Shown: positions 17,696-25,908 of the stretch, in pieces
Position numbering within the stretch: the first letter of the stretch is position 1
Layout of the letters: each line of letters opens with the position of its first letter
Assembly: GCA_041071465.1 (NCBI GenBank)
Contig: CP163498.1
Location: 3,552,001 to 3,616,000 of the forward strand
Origin: Pseudomonas putida
GTDB taxonomy: Bacteria > Pseudomonadota > Gammaproteobacteria > Pseudomonadales > Pseudomonadaceae
Length of the DNA stretch: 64,000 bases
Reading direction: 5' to 3'
The notes under the pieces: model-generated
What the model was told of the DNA's origin: nothing
What the model saw: only the letters and a program-made list of their open reading frames with translations
Databases searched by the model: none
Translations under genes and position numbers: made by a program

Positions 17696-17725
17696 AGTGG
17701 CCACTATGGTGCACACCTGAAGGTT

Positions 17726-18700
17726 TCAGGGCAAGCCTGTGCGGGCGGGTTCCACTGCTTCGGTTTCCACCGCCGGCTCATTCATCCGCCGGAACCAGGT
17801 GGACAATAGCGCCCCGGAAATATTGTGCCAAACACTGAACAAGGCGCTCGGCACCGCCGCCAGTGGCGAGAAGTGCGCTGCTGCCAGTGCCGCGCCAAGC
17901 CCGGAGTTCTGCATGCCCACCTCCAGTGCCAGTGACTTGCGCTGGGCCAGCGGCAGCTTGCACAGCTTGCCGGTCAGGTACCCCAGCAAATAGCCGAAGC
18001 TGTTGTGCAGCATCACCACCGCCATGATCAGCAACCCCGACTCGGCGATTTTCGCCTGGCTGGCCGCCACCACCGCACACACGATCATCACGATACTCAC
18101 CACCGACACCAGTGGCAGCACCTGCACCGCCGCCTGCACGCGGGCACCGAGCAAGCGCTGGGCCAGCACGCCGAGCACGATCGGCAGCATGACAAGCTGC
18201 AGGATCGACCAGAACATGTCCATGAAGGACACCGGCAACCAGGCCGATGCCAGGAACCAAATCAGCGCCGGGGTCAGTAGCGGTGCCAGCAGGGTGGTGA
18301 CCGCAGCGATCGCCACGGCCAGCGCCAGGTCGCCACGCGACAGCCAGACCATCACGTTCGATGCCGTGCCGCTTGGGCAGCAACCAACCAGGATCACGCC
18401 CACGGCAATTTCCGGCGGCAGGTGGAACAGCTGGCACAGCAGCCAGGCCATGCCGGGCATGATCACGAAGTGCGCGACCACGCCCAACATCACCCGCCAA
18501 GGCTGGCGGGCGAGGGCGGCGAAGTCGTCGAGCTTGAGGGTAAGGCCCATGCCGAACATCACCAGCCCCAGCAGCGGCACAATGGCCACCTTGAGGGCGA
18601 TGAACCATTGCGGTTGCAGGAAAGCCAGCACGGCGAAAACCAGCACCCACAGGGCGAAGGTATTGCCGACGAAGCGGCTTAAGGCGGCGAGGGCACGCAT
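17726..18700 (-). CDS. Bile acid:sodium symporter (BASS) family transporter
   Basis: A 324-residue membrane protein with about nine to ten helices of the BASS/SBF fold ([50 protein letters not shown]). Bacterial members take up organic acids such as bile acids, pantoate-like compounds or 2-oxoacids with sodium; the substrate here is unknown. The ATG at 18700 has AAGGAA upstream; codons before it belong to the leader. Confidence 0.88.
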   Translation of the reverse strand: MRALAALSRFVGNTFALWVLVFAVLAFLQPQWFIALKVAIVPLLGLVMFGMGLTLKLDDFAALARQPWRVMLGVVAHFVIMPGMAWLLCQLFHLPPEIAVGVILVGCCPSGTASNVMVWLSRGDLALAVAIAAVTTLLAPLLTPALIWFLASAWLPVSFMDMFWSILQLVMLPIVLGVLAQRLLGARVQAAVQVLPLVSVVSIVMIVCAVVAASQAKIAESGLLIMAVVMLHNSFGYLLGYLTGKLCKLPLAQRKSLALEVGMQNSGLGAALAAAHFSPLAAVPSALFSVWHNISGALLSTWFRRMNEPAVETEAVEPARTGLP

Positions 18701-18740
18701 GGGCAATTCCTTTTCTTTTTATAGCTGTGTGGATTTTATT

Positions 18741-18780
18741 GGCCCTTTCGCGGGTTTACCCGCGAAGAGGCCGGTGCAGG
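18741..18780. repeat. P. putida REP palindrome
   Basis: TTCGCGGGT-TTA-CCCGCGAA hairpin with the GAGGCCGGTGCAGG flank, the REP type found throughout P. putida-group genomes. It sits between rdgC and the BASS gene. Confidence 0.85.
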
Positions 18781-18823
18781 CAAAAAATCACTTCCAGGCC
18801 AGCACCGGTCCTTCAAGAGAACA

Positions 18824-19744
18824 TCAGACCCCTTGCGGAATCTCTTCTCCACCCAGTGCCTCGAACAGCACCGGCAGGAACTCGGCAAAGGTCATCATCA
18901 TCAGCTGGAAGCTGGCATCGAACTGCTGCGCAGCTTCATCGCCACCGTCCTGCTCGGCTTGCTCTTGCAGCAGCTCTTCGAACTTCAGGCGCTTGATGAC
19001 CATCTTGTCGTCGAGAATGAACGACAGCTTGTCCTGCCAGGCCAGGGCCAGCTGGGTCACTACCTTGCCAGTGCTCAGGTGCAGCTGGATTTCCTCGCCC
19101 GTCAGGTCCTGGCGCTTGCAGCGCACGATACCGCCGTCTTCGGCCGTGTCGCGCAGCTCGCATTCGTCCAGCACATGGAAGCCTTCGGCGGCTTGCTGCG
19201 ACTTGACCCAGTCGGTCATGGTGGCAACCGGTGCAACTTTTACCGTGGCAGGGCGCACCGGCAGCGAGCCCATCACTTCACGCAGGGTCGACAACAGGTC
19301 TTCGGCACGCTTGGCGCTGGCCGAGTTGACCAGAATCACGCCCAGGCGCGGGGCGATGGCGGCGAAGATCATCGAGCGGCGGATGAACGCGCGCGGCAGG
19401 AAGGCCTGGATGATCTCGTCCTTGATCTGGTCGCGTTCCTTTTTATAGACCTTGCGCATTTGCTCGGTCTCGATCTCTTCGACCTTTTCCTTGACCGCGT
19501 CGTTGACCACGCTGCTAGGCAGGATGCGTTCTTCCTTGCGTGCGGCAATCAGCAGGTACTCGCCGCTGACATGCACCAGGGGAGCGTCTTCGCCTTTGCC
19601 GAACGGCGCGACGAAACCGTAGGTGGTCAGCTCCTGGCTGGCGCATGGGCGGGCCGGCTTGCTGGCCAGGGCGGCTTCCAACGCTTCAGGCTCGAACGGA
19701 ACTTCCTGGGTCAGGCGGTAGGTCAGCAGGTTCTTGAACCACAT
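18824..19744 (-). CDS. rdgC: Recombination-associated protein RdgC
   Basis: A 306-residue RdgC, which forms a ring-shaped dimer around duplex DNA and restrains RecA. It begins [13 protein letters not shown] and contains the family phrases [40 protein letters not shown] and [21 protein letters not shown]. The ATG at 19744 is the family N-terminus; an upstream ATG at 19780 would add 12 atypical residues. It is followed downstream by the REP element and the BASS gene. Confidence 0.95.
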   Translation of the reverse strand: MWFKNLLTYRLTQEVPFEPEALEAALASKPARPCASQELTTYGFVAPFGKGEDAPLVHVSGEYLLIAARKEERILPSSVVNDAVKEKVEEIETEQMRKVYKKERDQIKDEIIQAFLPRAFIRRSMIFAAIAPRLGVILVNSASAKRAEDLLSTLREVMGSLPVRPATVKVAPVATMTDWVKSQQAAEGFHVLDECELRDTAEDGGIVRCKRQDLTGEEIQLHLSTGKVVTQLALAWQDKLSFILDDKMVIKRLKFEELLQEQAEQDGGDEAAQQFDASFQLMMMTFAEFLPVLFEALGGEEIPQGV

Positions 19745-19911
19745 GAGGGGCAATCTCTCCTTAATGCATAAGGCGGGCATTATTCTCCGTGCGCTGATCT
19801 GAGGCCAGCCCTGTCACAGGGCCAGCAGTGACTAATGCGGGAAAGAAACGCACGCCAACGCTAGGTCTTTGAAAGGCATGAGGTTTTTTTTGAAAAAAGT
19901 TTAAAAAGTGC

Positions 19912-19940
19912 TTGCCAGGGTATGGGGCCGTCCGTAGAAT
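19912..19940 (+). promoter_or_regulatory. tRNA promoter 1
   Basis: TTGCCA, a 17-base spacer, then TAGAAT and a GC-rich discriminator (GCGCGCC), the layout of a strong, stringently controlled stable-RNA promoter. Confidence 0.8.
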
Positions 19941-19960
19941 GCGCGCCACACCGAGACGAA

Positions 19961-20036
19961 GGGTGATTAGCTCAGCCGGGAGAGCATCTGCCTTACAAGC
20001 AGAGGGTCGGCGGTTCGATCCCGTCATCACCCACCA
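19961..20036 (+). tRNA. tRNA-Val (anticodon TAC), copy 1
   Basis: A 76-base cloverleaf from GGGTGAT to encoded CCA; the anticodon stem-loop CTGCC-TTACAAG-CAG gives TAC. T loop GGTTCGATCCC is present. Confidence 0.97.
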
Positions 20037-20049
20037 CTCGATGTATAGC

Positions 20050-20126
20050 GCAGCGGTAGTTCAGTCGGTTAGAATACCGGCCTGTCACGCCGGGGGTCGC
20101 GGGTTCGAGTCCCGTCCGCTGCGCCA
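20050..20126 (+). tRNA. tRNA-Asp (anticodon GTC), copy 1
   Basis: A 77-base cloverleaf GCAGCGG...CCGCTGCGCCA with anticodon GTC in CCTGTCACG and T arm GGGTTCGAGTCCC. Thirteen bases after tRNA-Val, same transcript. Confidence 0.97.
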
Positions 20127-20169
20127 TATTCCACTTCCAGGGCCCACTGAACACCCGGAAGTAACAAAG

Positions 20170-20197
20170 AAAGCGACCTTAGGGTCGCTTTTTTTGT
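20170..20197 (+). terminator. Terminator of tRNA unit 1
   Basis: AAGCGACC-TTA-GGGTCGCTTTTTTT stem followed by a T run, 44 bases after tRNA-Asp. Confidence 0.85.
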
Positions 20198-20246
20198 GCC
20201 TGTATTTTGCTGTTTGATCCAAGTTTGAAAAAACTTCGATAAGTGC

Positions 20247-20275
20247 TTGCCAGAGCGCAAAGTCGCCCGTAGAAT
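20247..20275 (+). promoter_or_regulatory. tRNA promoter 2
   Basis: TTGCCA, 17 bases, TAGAAT and the same GCGCGCC discriminator as promoter 1, with a diverged spacer. The second tRNA unit is therefore transcribed independently. Confidence 0.8.
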
Positions 20276-20296
20276 GCGCGCCACACCGAGAGACAT

Positions 20297-20372
20297 GGGT
20301 GATTAGCTCAGCCGGGAGAGCATCTGCCTTACAAGCAGAGGGTCGGCGGTTCGATCCCGTCATCACCCACCA
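20297..20372 (+). tRNA. tRNA-Val (anticodon TAC), copy 2
   Basis: Identical to copy 1, 336 bases downstream; CCA is encoded. Confidence 0.97.
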
Positions 20373-20385
20373 CTCGATGTATAGC

Positions 20386-20462
20386 GCAGCGGTAGTTCAG
20401 TCGGTTAGAATACCGGCCTGTCACGCCGGGGGTCGCGGGTTCGAGTCCCGTCCGCTGCGCCA
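20386..20462 (+). tRNA. tRNA-Asp (anticodon GTC), copy 2
   Basis: Identical to copy 1, with the same 13-base spacer after tRNA-Val. Confidence 0.97.
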
Positions 20463-20505
20463 TATTCCACTTCCAGGGCCCACTGAACACCCGGAAGTAA
20501 CAAAG

Positions 20506-20533
20506 AAAGCGACCTTAGGGTCGCTTTTTTTGT
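20506..20533. terminator. Terminator of tRNA unit 2, shared with the aminopeptidase gene
   Basis: Same hairpin as in unit 1. Flanking A and T runs let it act also on the convergent methionine aminopeptidase transcript, which ends at 20550. Confidence 0.8.
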
Positions 20534-20549
20534 GCCTGCAGTTTCAGCG

Positions 20550-21320
20550 TCAGCGCTCTTCCTCCCGCAGCGTCAGCACCTCGAACCCTTGCTCGGTCAC
20601 TGCCACGGTGTGCTCCCATTGCGCCGACAGGCTGTGGTCACGGGTAATCACCGTCCAGCCGTCCTTCATTTCTCGCGTGCCACGCTTACCCTGGTTGATC
20701 ATCGGCTCGATGGTAAACACCATGCCCGGCTTCAGCTTCATGCCCATGCCGCGCTGGCCAATGTGCAGCACCTCGGGCCCCTCATGCATCTGCTGGCCAA
20801 TGCCGTGCCCGCAATACTCGCGTACCACGCTGTAGCCCGCAGCCTCGGCATGGGCCTGCACGGCATGGCCGATATCACCCAGCGTCGCCCCAGGGCGCAC
20901 CTGCTCGATGCCTTTCCACAATGCGTCGTAGGTAGTGTCGACCAACCGCCGGGCTTCATCGCTGATCGCTCCGATGCCATACATCTTCGAAGAGTCGGCA
21001 ATGTAGCCGCCCTGTTCCAGGGTGATGTCGACGTTGATGATCGAGCCTTCCTTGAGCACTTCATCGACTTTGGGTATGCCGTGGCACACCACATGGTCCA
21101 CCGAGGTATTGAGCGAGTAGGGGAAGCCATACTGGCCTTTGCTCGCTGGCCGCGCCTTGAGTGTATTGACGATGAATGCCTCGGCGCGATCGTTGATCTG
21201 CATGGTGGTGACACCGGGGCGGATGAAGCTGTCGAGGTCGGCGAACACCTGGGCCAGCAGTTGGCCGGCGCGGCGCATCAGGTCGAGTTGGGCGGGGGTC
21301 TTGATGATCACCTGAGACAT
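20550..21320 (-). CDS. map: Methionine aminopeptidase, type I
   Basis: A 256-residue type I methionine aminopeptidase that removes the initiator Met from nascent proteins. Metal ligands are visible in the family order: NVDITLEQGGYIADSSKMYG (Asp pair), CGHGIG (His), FTIEPM (Glu) and QWEHTVAV (Glu). The start is set at the ATG at 21320 (MSQVIIKTPAQLDLMRRAG); neither this nor an ATG at 21341 has a convincing ribosome site. Pseudomonads usually carry a main map next to rpsB/tsf, so this is probably a paralogue. It is divergent from the nitrate reductase unit. Confidence 0.9.
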   Translation of the reverse strand: MSQVIIKTPAQLDLMRRAGQLLAQVFADLDSFIRPGVTTMQINDRAEAFIVNTLKARPASKGQYGFPYSLNTSVDHVVCHGIPKVDEVLKEGSIINVDITLEQGGYIADSSKMYGIGAISDEARRLVDTTYDALWKGIEQVRPGATLGDIGHAVQAHAEAAGYSVVREYCGHGIGQQMHEGPEVLHIGQRGMGMKLKPGMVFTIEPMINQGKRGTREMKDGWTVITRDHSLSAQWEHTVAVTEQGFEVLTLREEER

Positions 21321-21441
21321 AGGGGGAGGGCAGTTGCTCATGCTGGAATGTGCCCCAGCATAGCGCCTGGGGCTGTGAAGTTGCCACCGCATGGTGCGCA
21401 AGATAGGCCACAGCACGGCCTTTGTGGGAGCGTGAGGCGGC

Positions 21442-21457
21442 TGGCCCATTAATTGCT
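21442..21457 (+). promoter_or_regulatory. Sigma-54-type promoter of the nitrate reductase gene
   Basis: TGGCCC-N5-TTGCT keeps the invariant GG and GC exactly 10 bases apart. It predicts transcription starting near 21468, just before the first leader hairpin. Nitrogen (NtrC) control is inferred. Confidence 0.65.
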
Positions 21458-21474
21458 GACTTACCTCCCATCCA

Positions 21475-21567
21475 GGGCGGTCAACGTCGACAGCCCACAC
21501 AACCTCACGACAAAGGCGCCGTGTTGCCCCGCTTGCTTGCGCAAGCCGGAGCAGCCGGCGCCTTTTT
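21475..21567 (+). promoter_or_regulatory. ANTAR-type antitermination leader (NasT target)
   Basis: Two hairpins carry hexaloops with A at position 1 and G at position 4. P1 is at 21475-21496 (stem GTC/GAC plus GGGC/GCCC, loop AACGTC). P2 is at 21506-21523 (stem CACG/CGTG with one mismatch, loop AAAGGC). P2 overlaps the left arm of a terminator, AAAGGCGCCG (21512-21521) with CGGCGCCTTTTT ending at 21567. Formation of P2 and of the terminator is mutually exclusive, the arrangement recognised by ANTAR proteins such as NasT and NasR. The coding region starts 24 bases further on. Confidence 0.82.
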
Positions 21568-21590
21568 GCGTTCCCCACAGGAGCCCGCCC

Positions 21591-24500
21591 ATGGCCAACA
21601 GCGAAGTGCGCAGCGTCTGCCCCTACTGCGGCGTTGGCTGCGGCATCGTCATGAGCGTTGCCGATGGCAAGGTCGGCAAGATCAGTGGCGACAAGCAGCA
21701 CCCCAGCAACTTCGGCCGCCTGTGCACCAAAGGCCTCACCGCACACCTGCCGCTGAGCGCCGCCGGGCGCATGGCTGACGCCTATGTGCGCCAGCAACGT
21801 AGCCAGCCGCCGGTGCGCACCAGCATGGACCAGGCCATCACCGACACTGCCATGCGCCTGCGCGGCATCATCGACCAGCACGGCGCTGACGCCGTCGCGC
21901 TGTACGTGTCCGGGCAAATGTCGCTGGAGGCCCAGTACTTGGCCAACAAGCTGGCTAAAGGCTTTATCCGCACCCGCCATATCGAGTCCAACTCGCGCCT
22001 GTGCATGGCCAGCGCCGGCAGCGGCTACAAGCTGTCGCTGGGCGCCGATGGCCCACCCGGCAGCTACCAGGACTTCGAGCACGCCGACGTATTCCTGGTG
22101 ATCGGCGCCAACATGGCCGACTGCCACCCCATTCTGTTCCTGCGCCTGCTCGACCGGGTCAAGGCCGGGGCCAGGCTGATCGTCGTCGACCCCCGGCGCA
22201 GCGCTACCGCCGACAAGGCTGACCTGTTCCTGCAAGTACGCCCAGGCAGCGACATGGCCTTGCTCAACGGCTTTTTGCACTTGCTGCAGCGCAACGGCCA
22301 CACCAACCCCGACTTCATCGCCCGCCACACCGAAGGCTGGGACGAACTGCCACCCTTCCTCGACGACTATACCCCCGAGCGCGTAGCCGCCATCACCGGG
22401 CTGGCGGAGGCCGATATCATCCAGGCCGCCGATTGGATCGGCAGCGCCAGCAACTGGATGAGCTGCTGGACCATGGGCCTTAACCAGAGCATCCACGGCA
22501 CCTGGCACAGCAACGCCATCTGCAACCTGCACCTGGCCACGGGCGCCATCTGCCGCCCCGGTAGCGGCCCGTTCTCGCTGACCGGCCAGCCCAATGCCAT
22601 GGGCGGCCGCGAGATGGGCTACATGGGGCCTGGCTTGCCAGGCCAGCGCTCGGCGTTGGTGGCAACGGACCGCGCCTTTGTCGAGCAGCAGTGGCAGCTG
22701 GCGCCGGGCAGCCTGCGCAGCGAAGGCGGTGAGGGCACGGTGGCGCTGTTCGAGCAGATGAAGGCCGGAGAAGTGAAAGCCTGCTGGATCATCTGCAGCA
22801 ACCCAGTGGCCAGTGTCGCCAACCGCCAGCAAGTAATCGACGGGCTGCGCGAGGCCGAACTGGTGATTACCCAGGATGCATTCCTCGACACCGAAACCAA
22901 CCGCTACGCCGACATCTTGCTGCCGGCCGCGCTGTGGGCCGAAGGCGAGGGTGTGATGATCAATAGCGAACGCAACCTGACGCTGATGCCGCGCGCCGTC
23001 CAGCCGCCAGGGCAAAGCCTGCCCGACTGGCAGATCATTGCCCGTGTGGCCTGTGCCATGGGCTATGCCGACGCATTCGACTACCCCGATGCCGAAGCGG
23101 TGTACGAGGAAATTCGCCGCTTCCACAACCCGCTGACCGGCTACGATCTGCGCGGCATCGGCTATGCCGAACTGCGTACGCAACCGCGCCAGTGGCCCTG
23201 TGCGCCGGGCCGTGAACAGGCGCGAAGCCCACTGCGCTACCTCAACGACGGCAGCAGCCAGGCGCTGTTGCTCGATGCCCAGGGGCAGCGGCCGGCCCTG
23301 GCCTTCCCGACCGCCAGCGGCAAGGCGCGCTTCTTCGCTCGGCCTTGGCTGCCGGCGCCGGAGTTGCCGAATGACGACTACCCCATGGTGCTGAATACCG
23401 GCCGCGTGCAGCACCAATGGCACACCCTCACCAAGACCGGCAAGGTGCCGGCGCTGAACAAGTTGGAGCCTGGTCCCTTTGTCGAAATCCACCCCGAAGA
23501 TGCTGCCCGGTTGGGAGTGGCAGAAAAGGACCAGGTGGCCATTCGCTCGCGACGTGGTCAAGCCGTGCTACCGGCGCGTATCAGCGACCGGGTCATGCCG
23601 GGCAACTGCTTCGCGCCGTTTCACTGGAACGACCTGATCGGCGAGCAGTTGGCAATCAATGCCGTGACCTGCGATGCGGTCGACCCGTTGTCACTGCAGC
23701 CTGCCTTCAAACATTGCGCCGTGGCCCTGGAGCGGGTCGCAAGTGAGCGCATCGATGCCCTTGACCTGAACACTGCCACTTCGGAGCCTGCTCGCATGCC
23801 GACCGCCACCCTGTCCCGTCTGCTTGGCCTGGACACCCTGCCGACCCCGGTGCTGGCCGAAGAAGAGCGCCATTACCTGCAAGGTTTCCTGCTGGGCCTG
23901 GACCAAGCCCGCGCCGAGGGCGTGCCCGCCCTGCCGGCCAGTGCGCCGCTGGCTGCCAACCGGCGGCTGTTCGTCGACGGTTTGCTGGCCGGGCTGTTCG
24001 CCCAGCCCGCCACTGCGCCCCCAGCGGCGCTGACAGTGCCACTGCATCAGGTGCTGTGGGCCTCGCAGACCGGCAACGGCGAGCTGCTGGCCGAACGCTG
24101 TGCCGAGCGCCTGCGCGGTGCCGGCCTGAGTGTGCAACTGCGCTGCATGGAGGCGGTCAGCCCAAGCCAGCTGCAGGGCGCTGCCAGTGTGGTGTTGATT
24201 GCCAGTACCTTTGGCGATGGCGATGCACCCGACAGCGCGGCGGCATTCTGGCAGGCACTGCAGGGCGAGGGGGGCGCCCACTGCGCCGAGCTGCCCTATG
24301 CCGTGCTGGCCCTGGGCGACTCCAGTTACGATCAGTTCTGTGGCTTTGGCCGCAAGCTCGACCTGCGTCTGGCCGAGCTGGGAGGGCGGCGCCTGCTGCA
24401 ACGGGTGGACTGCGAGCCGGATTTTGACGAAGCCTTTGCGGGCTGGCTCGAGGCATTGCTAGCCGAGCTGGGCAGTGCCACGGCGCCACTACCGGCCAGC

Positions 24501-25606
24501 GACCCCGCACCCGTGGCGGCCTACAGCAAGCAACAACCCTGGGCTGCCACCTTGCGGGAAAATCGCCTGCTCAATGGCCCCGGTGCCAGCAAGGAAACCC
24601 GCCAGCTGGTCTTCGACCTGAGCGGTAGCGGATTCACCTACGCCGCCGGTGACGCCTTGGGCGTGTGGCCGCGCAATTGCCCGGCTCTGGTCGACGAGCT
24701 GCTGGCACTGACGCAGCTTGATGGCCAGGCCTTGGTCGAGTTGAAAGGCCAGCCTGCCATGCCACTGGCCGAAGCCCTGCAGGCGCATCTGGAAATTGCC
24801 AAGGTAAGCCCTCAACAGCTGCAAGCATTTGCAGGCAATGCGCCCGACCTGCAGCGCCTGCTGCAGCCCGCGTGCAAGGCCGAGCTGCAGGACTGGTTGT
24901 GGGGCCGGCAGTTGACCGATGTGCTGCGCGCCTTCCCCCAGCAGTTGCCACTGGCCCACTGGCTGGAGCTGCTCAAGCCGTTGCAGCCGCGGCTCTACTC
25001 GATCAGCTCCAGCCCGCTGGCGCACCCGGAGCAGGTGCACCTGACGGTTTCCACGGTGCGTTATGGCAAACGTAAAGGCGTGTGTTCAAGCTTCCTTGCT
25101 GACCGTGCGCAGGCACTCAAGGTGGCAATTTTCCCGCAGGTGTCGAAGCACTTTCGCCTGCCCGAGGACGACAATGTGCCGGTAATCATGGTTGGCCCTG
25201 GCACTGGTATTGCGCCGTTTCGCGCCTTCCTCGAAGAACGGGAGGCGCGGGGGCGAAAGGCGGTAACTGGCTGTTCTTTGGCGAGCAGTACGCGGCAACC
25301 GACTTCTATTACCGGGAACAATTGCAGGCCTGGCAGGCAGGTGGTCATCTACGGCTGGATACAGCGTTTTCCCGCGACCAGGCCGAGAAGATCTATGTAC
25401 AGCAACGCCTGCGAGAGCAGGGAGCACAGGTATGGCAATGGCTGGAGGCAGGCGCGTATTTTTATGTCTGCGGGGATGCCCAGCGCATGGCCAAGGATGT
25501 GGATGCGGCGTTACGTGAAGTCATTGCCGTGCACGGGAAAGTGGATGCGGATGCCTATGTCGAAACATTGAACAAGGCCAAGCGGTATAGGCGCGATGTG
25601 TACTGA
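21591..25606 (+). CDS. Assimilatory nitrate reductase fused to CysJ-like flavoprotein reductase (frameshifted)
   Basis: About 1338 residues when repaired. N-terminal Mo-bisMGD nitrate reductase (about 1-720): [4Fe-4S] motif CPYCGVGCG, a Cys in [15 protein letters not shown] at the Mo site, and the dinucleotide-binding C-terminal part ([18 protein letters not shown]). It is followed by a flavodoxin domain ([18 protein letters not shown]), an FAD-binding domain ([20 protein letters not shown]) and an NADPH-binding domain ([17 protein letters not shown]). The fusion would let NADPH electrons reach nitrate within one polypeptide. The frame breaks at the five-G run 25249-25253; one more G restores [19 protein letters not shown] and the C-terminus in another frame. 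AGGAG precedes the ATG. The leader and promoter predict NtrC/NasT control. Confidence 0.9.
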
Positions 25607-25650
25607 GCGCACCGGGATGGGCTGTTGTGCACTGTGAATGTGCATACCTG

Positions 25651-25757
25651 TGCCGGCCTCTTCGCGGGTGAACCCGCTCCTACAGGTACCGTACAAGTCT
25701 GCCGACCTTTGGAGATCCCTGTGGGCGCGGGTTTACCCGCGAAGAGACCGGCACAGA
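25651..25757. repeat. Inverted pair of REP elements (BIME)
   Basis: Two REP copies in opposite orientation (25651-25685 and 25717-25755), each with a CGCGGGT...ACCCGC stem, lie between the nitrate reductase gene and the nirB promoter. They may stabilise or end the upstream transcript. Confidence 0.85.
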
Positions 25758-25766
25758 TAAAGCAAT

Positions 25767-25782
25767 TGGCACAGTCCCTGCT
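25767..25782 (+). promoter_or_regulatory. Sigma-54-type promoter of nirB
   Basis: TGGCAC-AGTCC-CTGCT is a near-consensus -24/-12 element with 10 bases between GG and GC. The predicted start near 25793 is 15 bases before leader hairpin P1. Confidence 0.75.
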
Positions 25783-25807
25783 TTATCTCCAATACAACAA
25801 GCCCCGC

Positions 25808-25892
25808 TGATCAACGGCGATCAACCCGGGCCCCTACCGTGATGAATACAGGCAAAGGCGCCTGGAGCTTCGGCTCCAGGCGCCTTTTTTTT
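25808..25892 (+). promoter_or_regulatory. ANTAR-type antitermination leader and terminator of nirB
   Basis: P1 is TGATC-AACGGC-GATCA (25808-25823) and P2 is CAGGC-AAAGGC-GCCTG (25849-25864). Both have a hexaloop with A1 and G4. P2 shares its loop and right arm with a long terminator stem (arms 25854-25868 and 25873-25887, TTCG loop, eight T). That terminator would stop transcription just before the nirB ATG at 25909 unless P2 is held by an ANTAR regulator. P2 has the same AAAGGC loop as the upstream nitrate reductase leader. Confidence 0.87.
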
Positions 25893-25908
25893 GATCGAGG
25901 ATCGGCTT

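Larger units (their letters stand above)
19961..20538 (+). repeat. Tandem duplication of a tRNA-Val/tRNA-Asp unit
   Basis: The 242-base block 19961-20202 recurs without a difference at 20297-20538. It includes both tRNAs, the spacers and the terminator. The promoter regions between the copies have diverged outside the -35, -10 and discriminator. Confidence 0.93.

Noticed and set aside
20550..23561. Minus-strand open frame of about 1000 codons continuing upstream of the methionine aminopeptidase
   Set aside because: Beyond 21320 it is antisense to the nitrate reductase gene, which has complete catalytic motifs; the extension is a GC-rich shadow with no domain.
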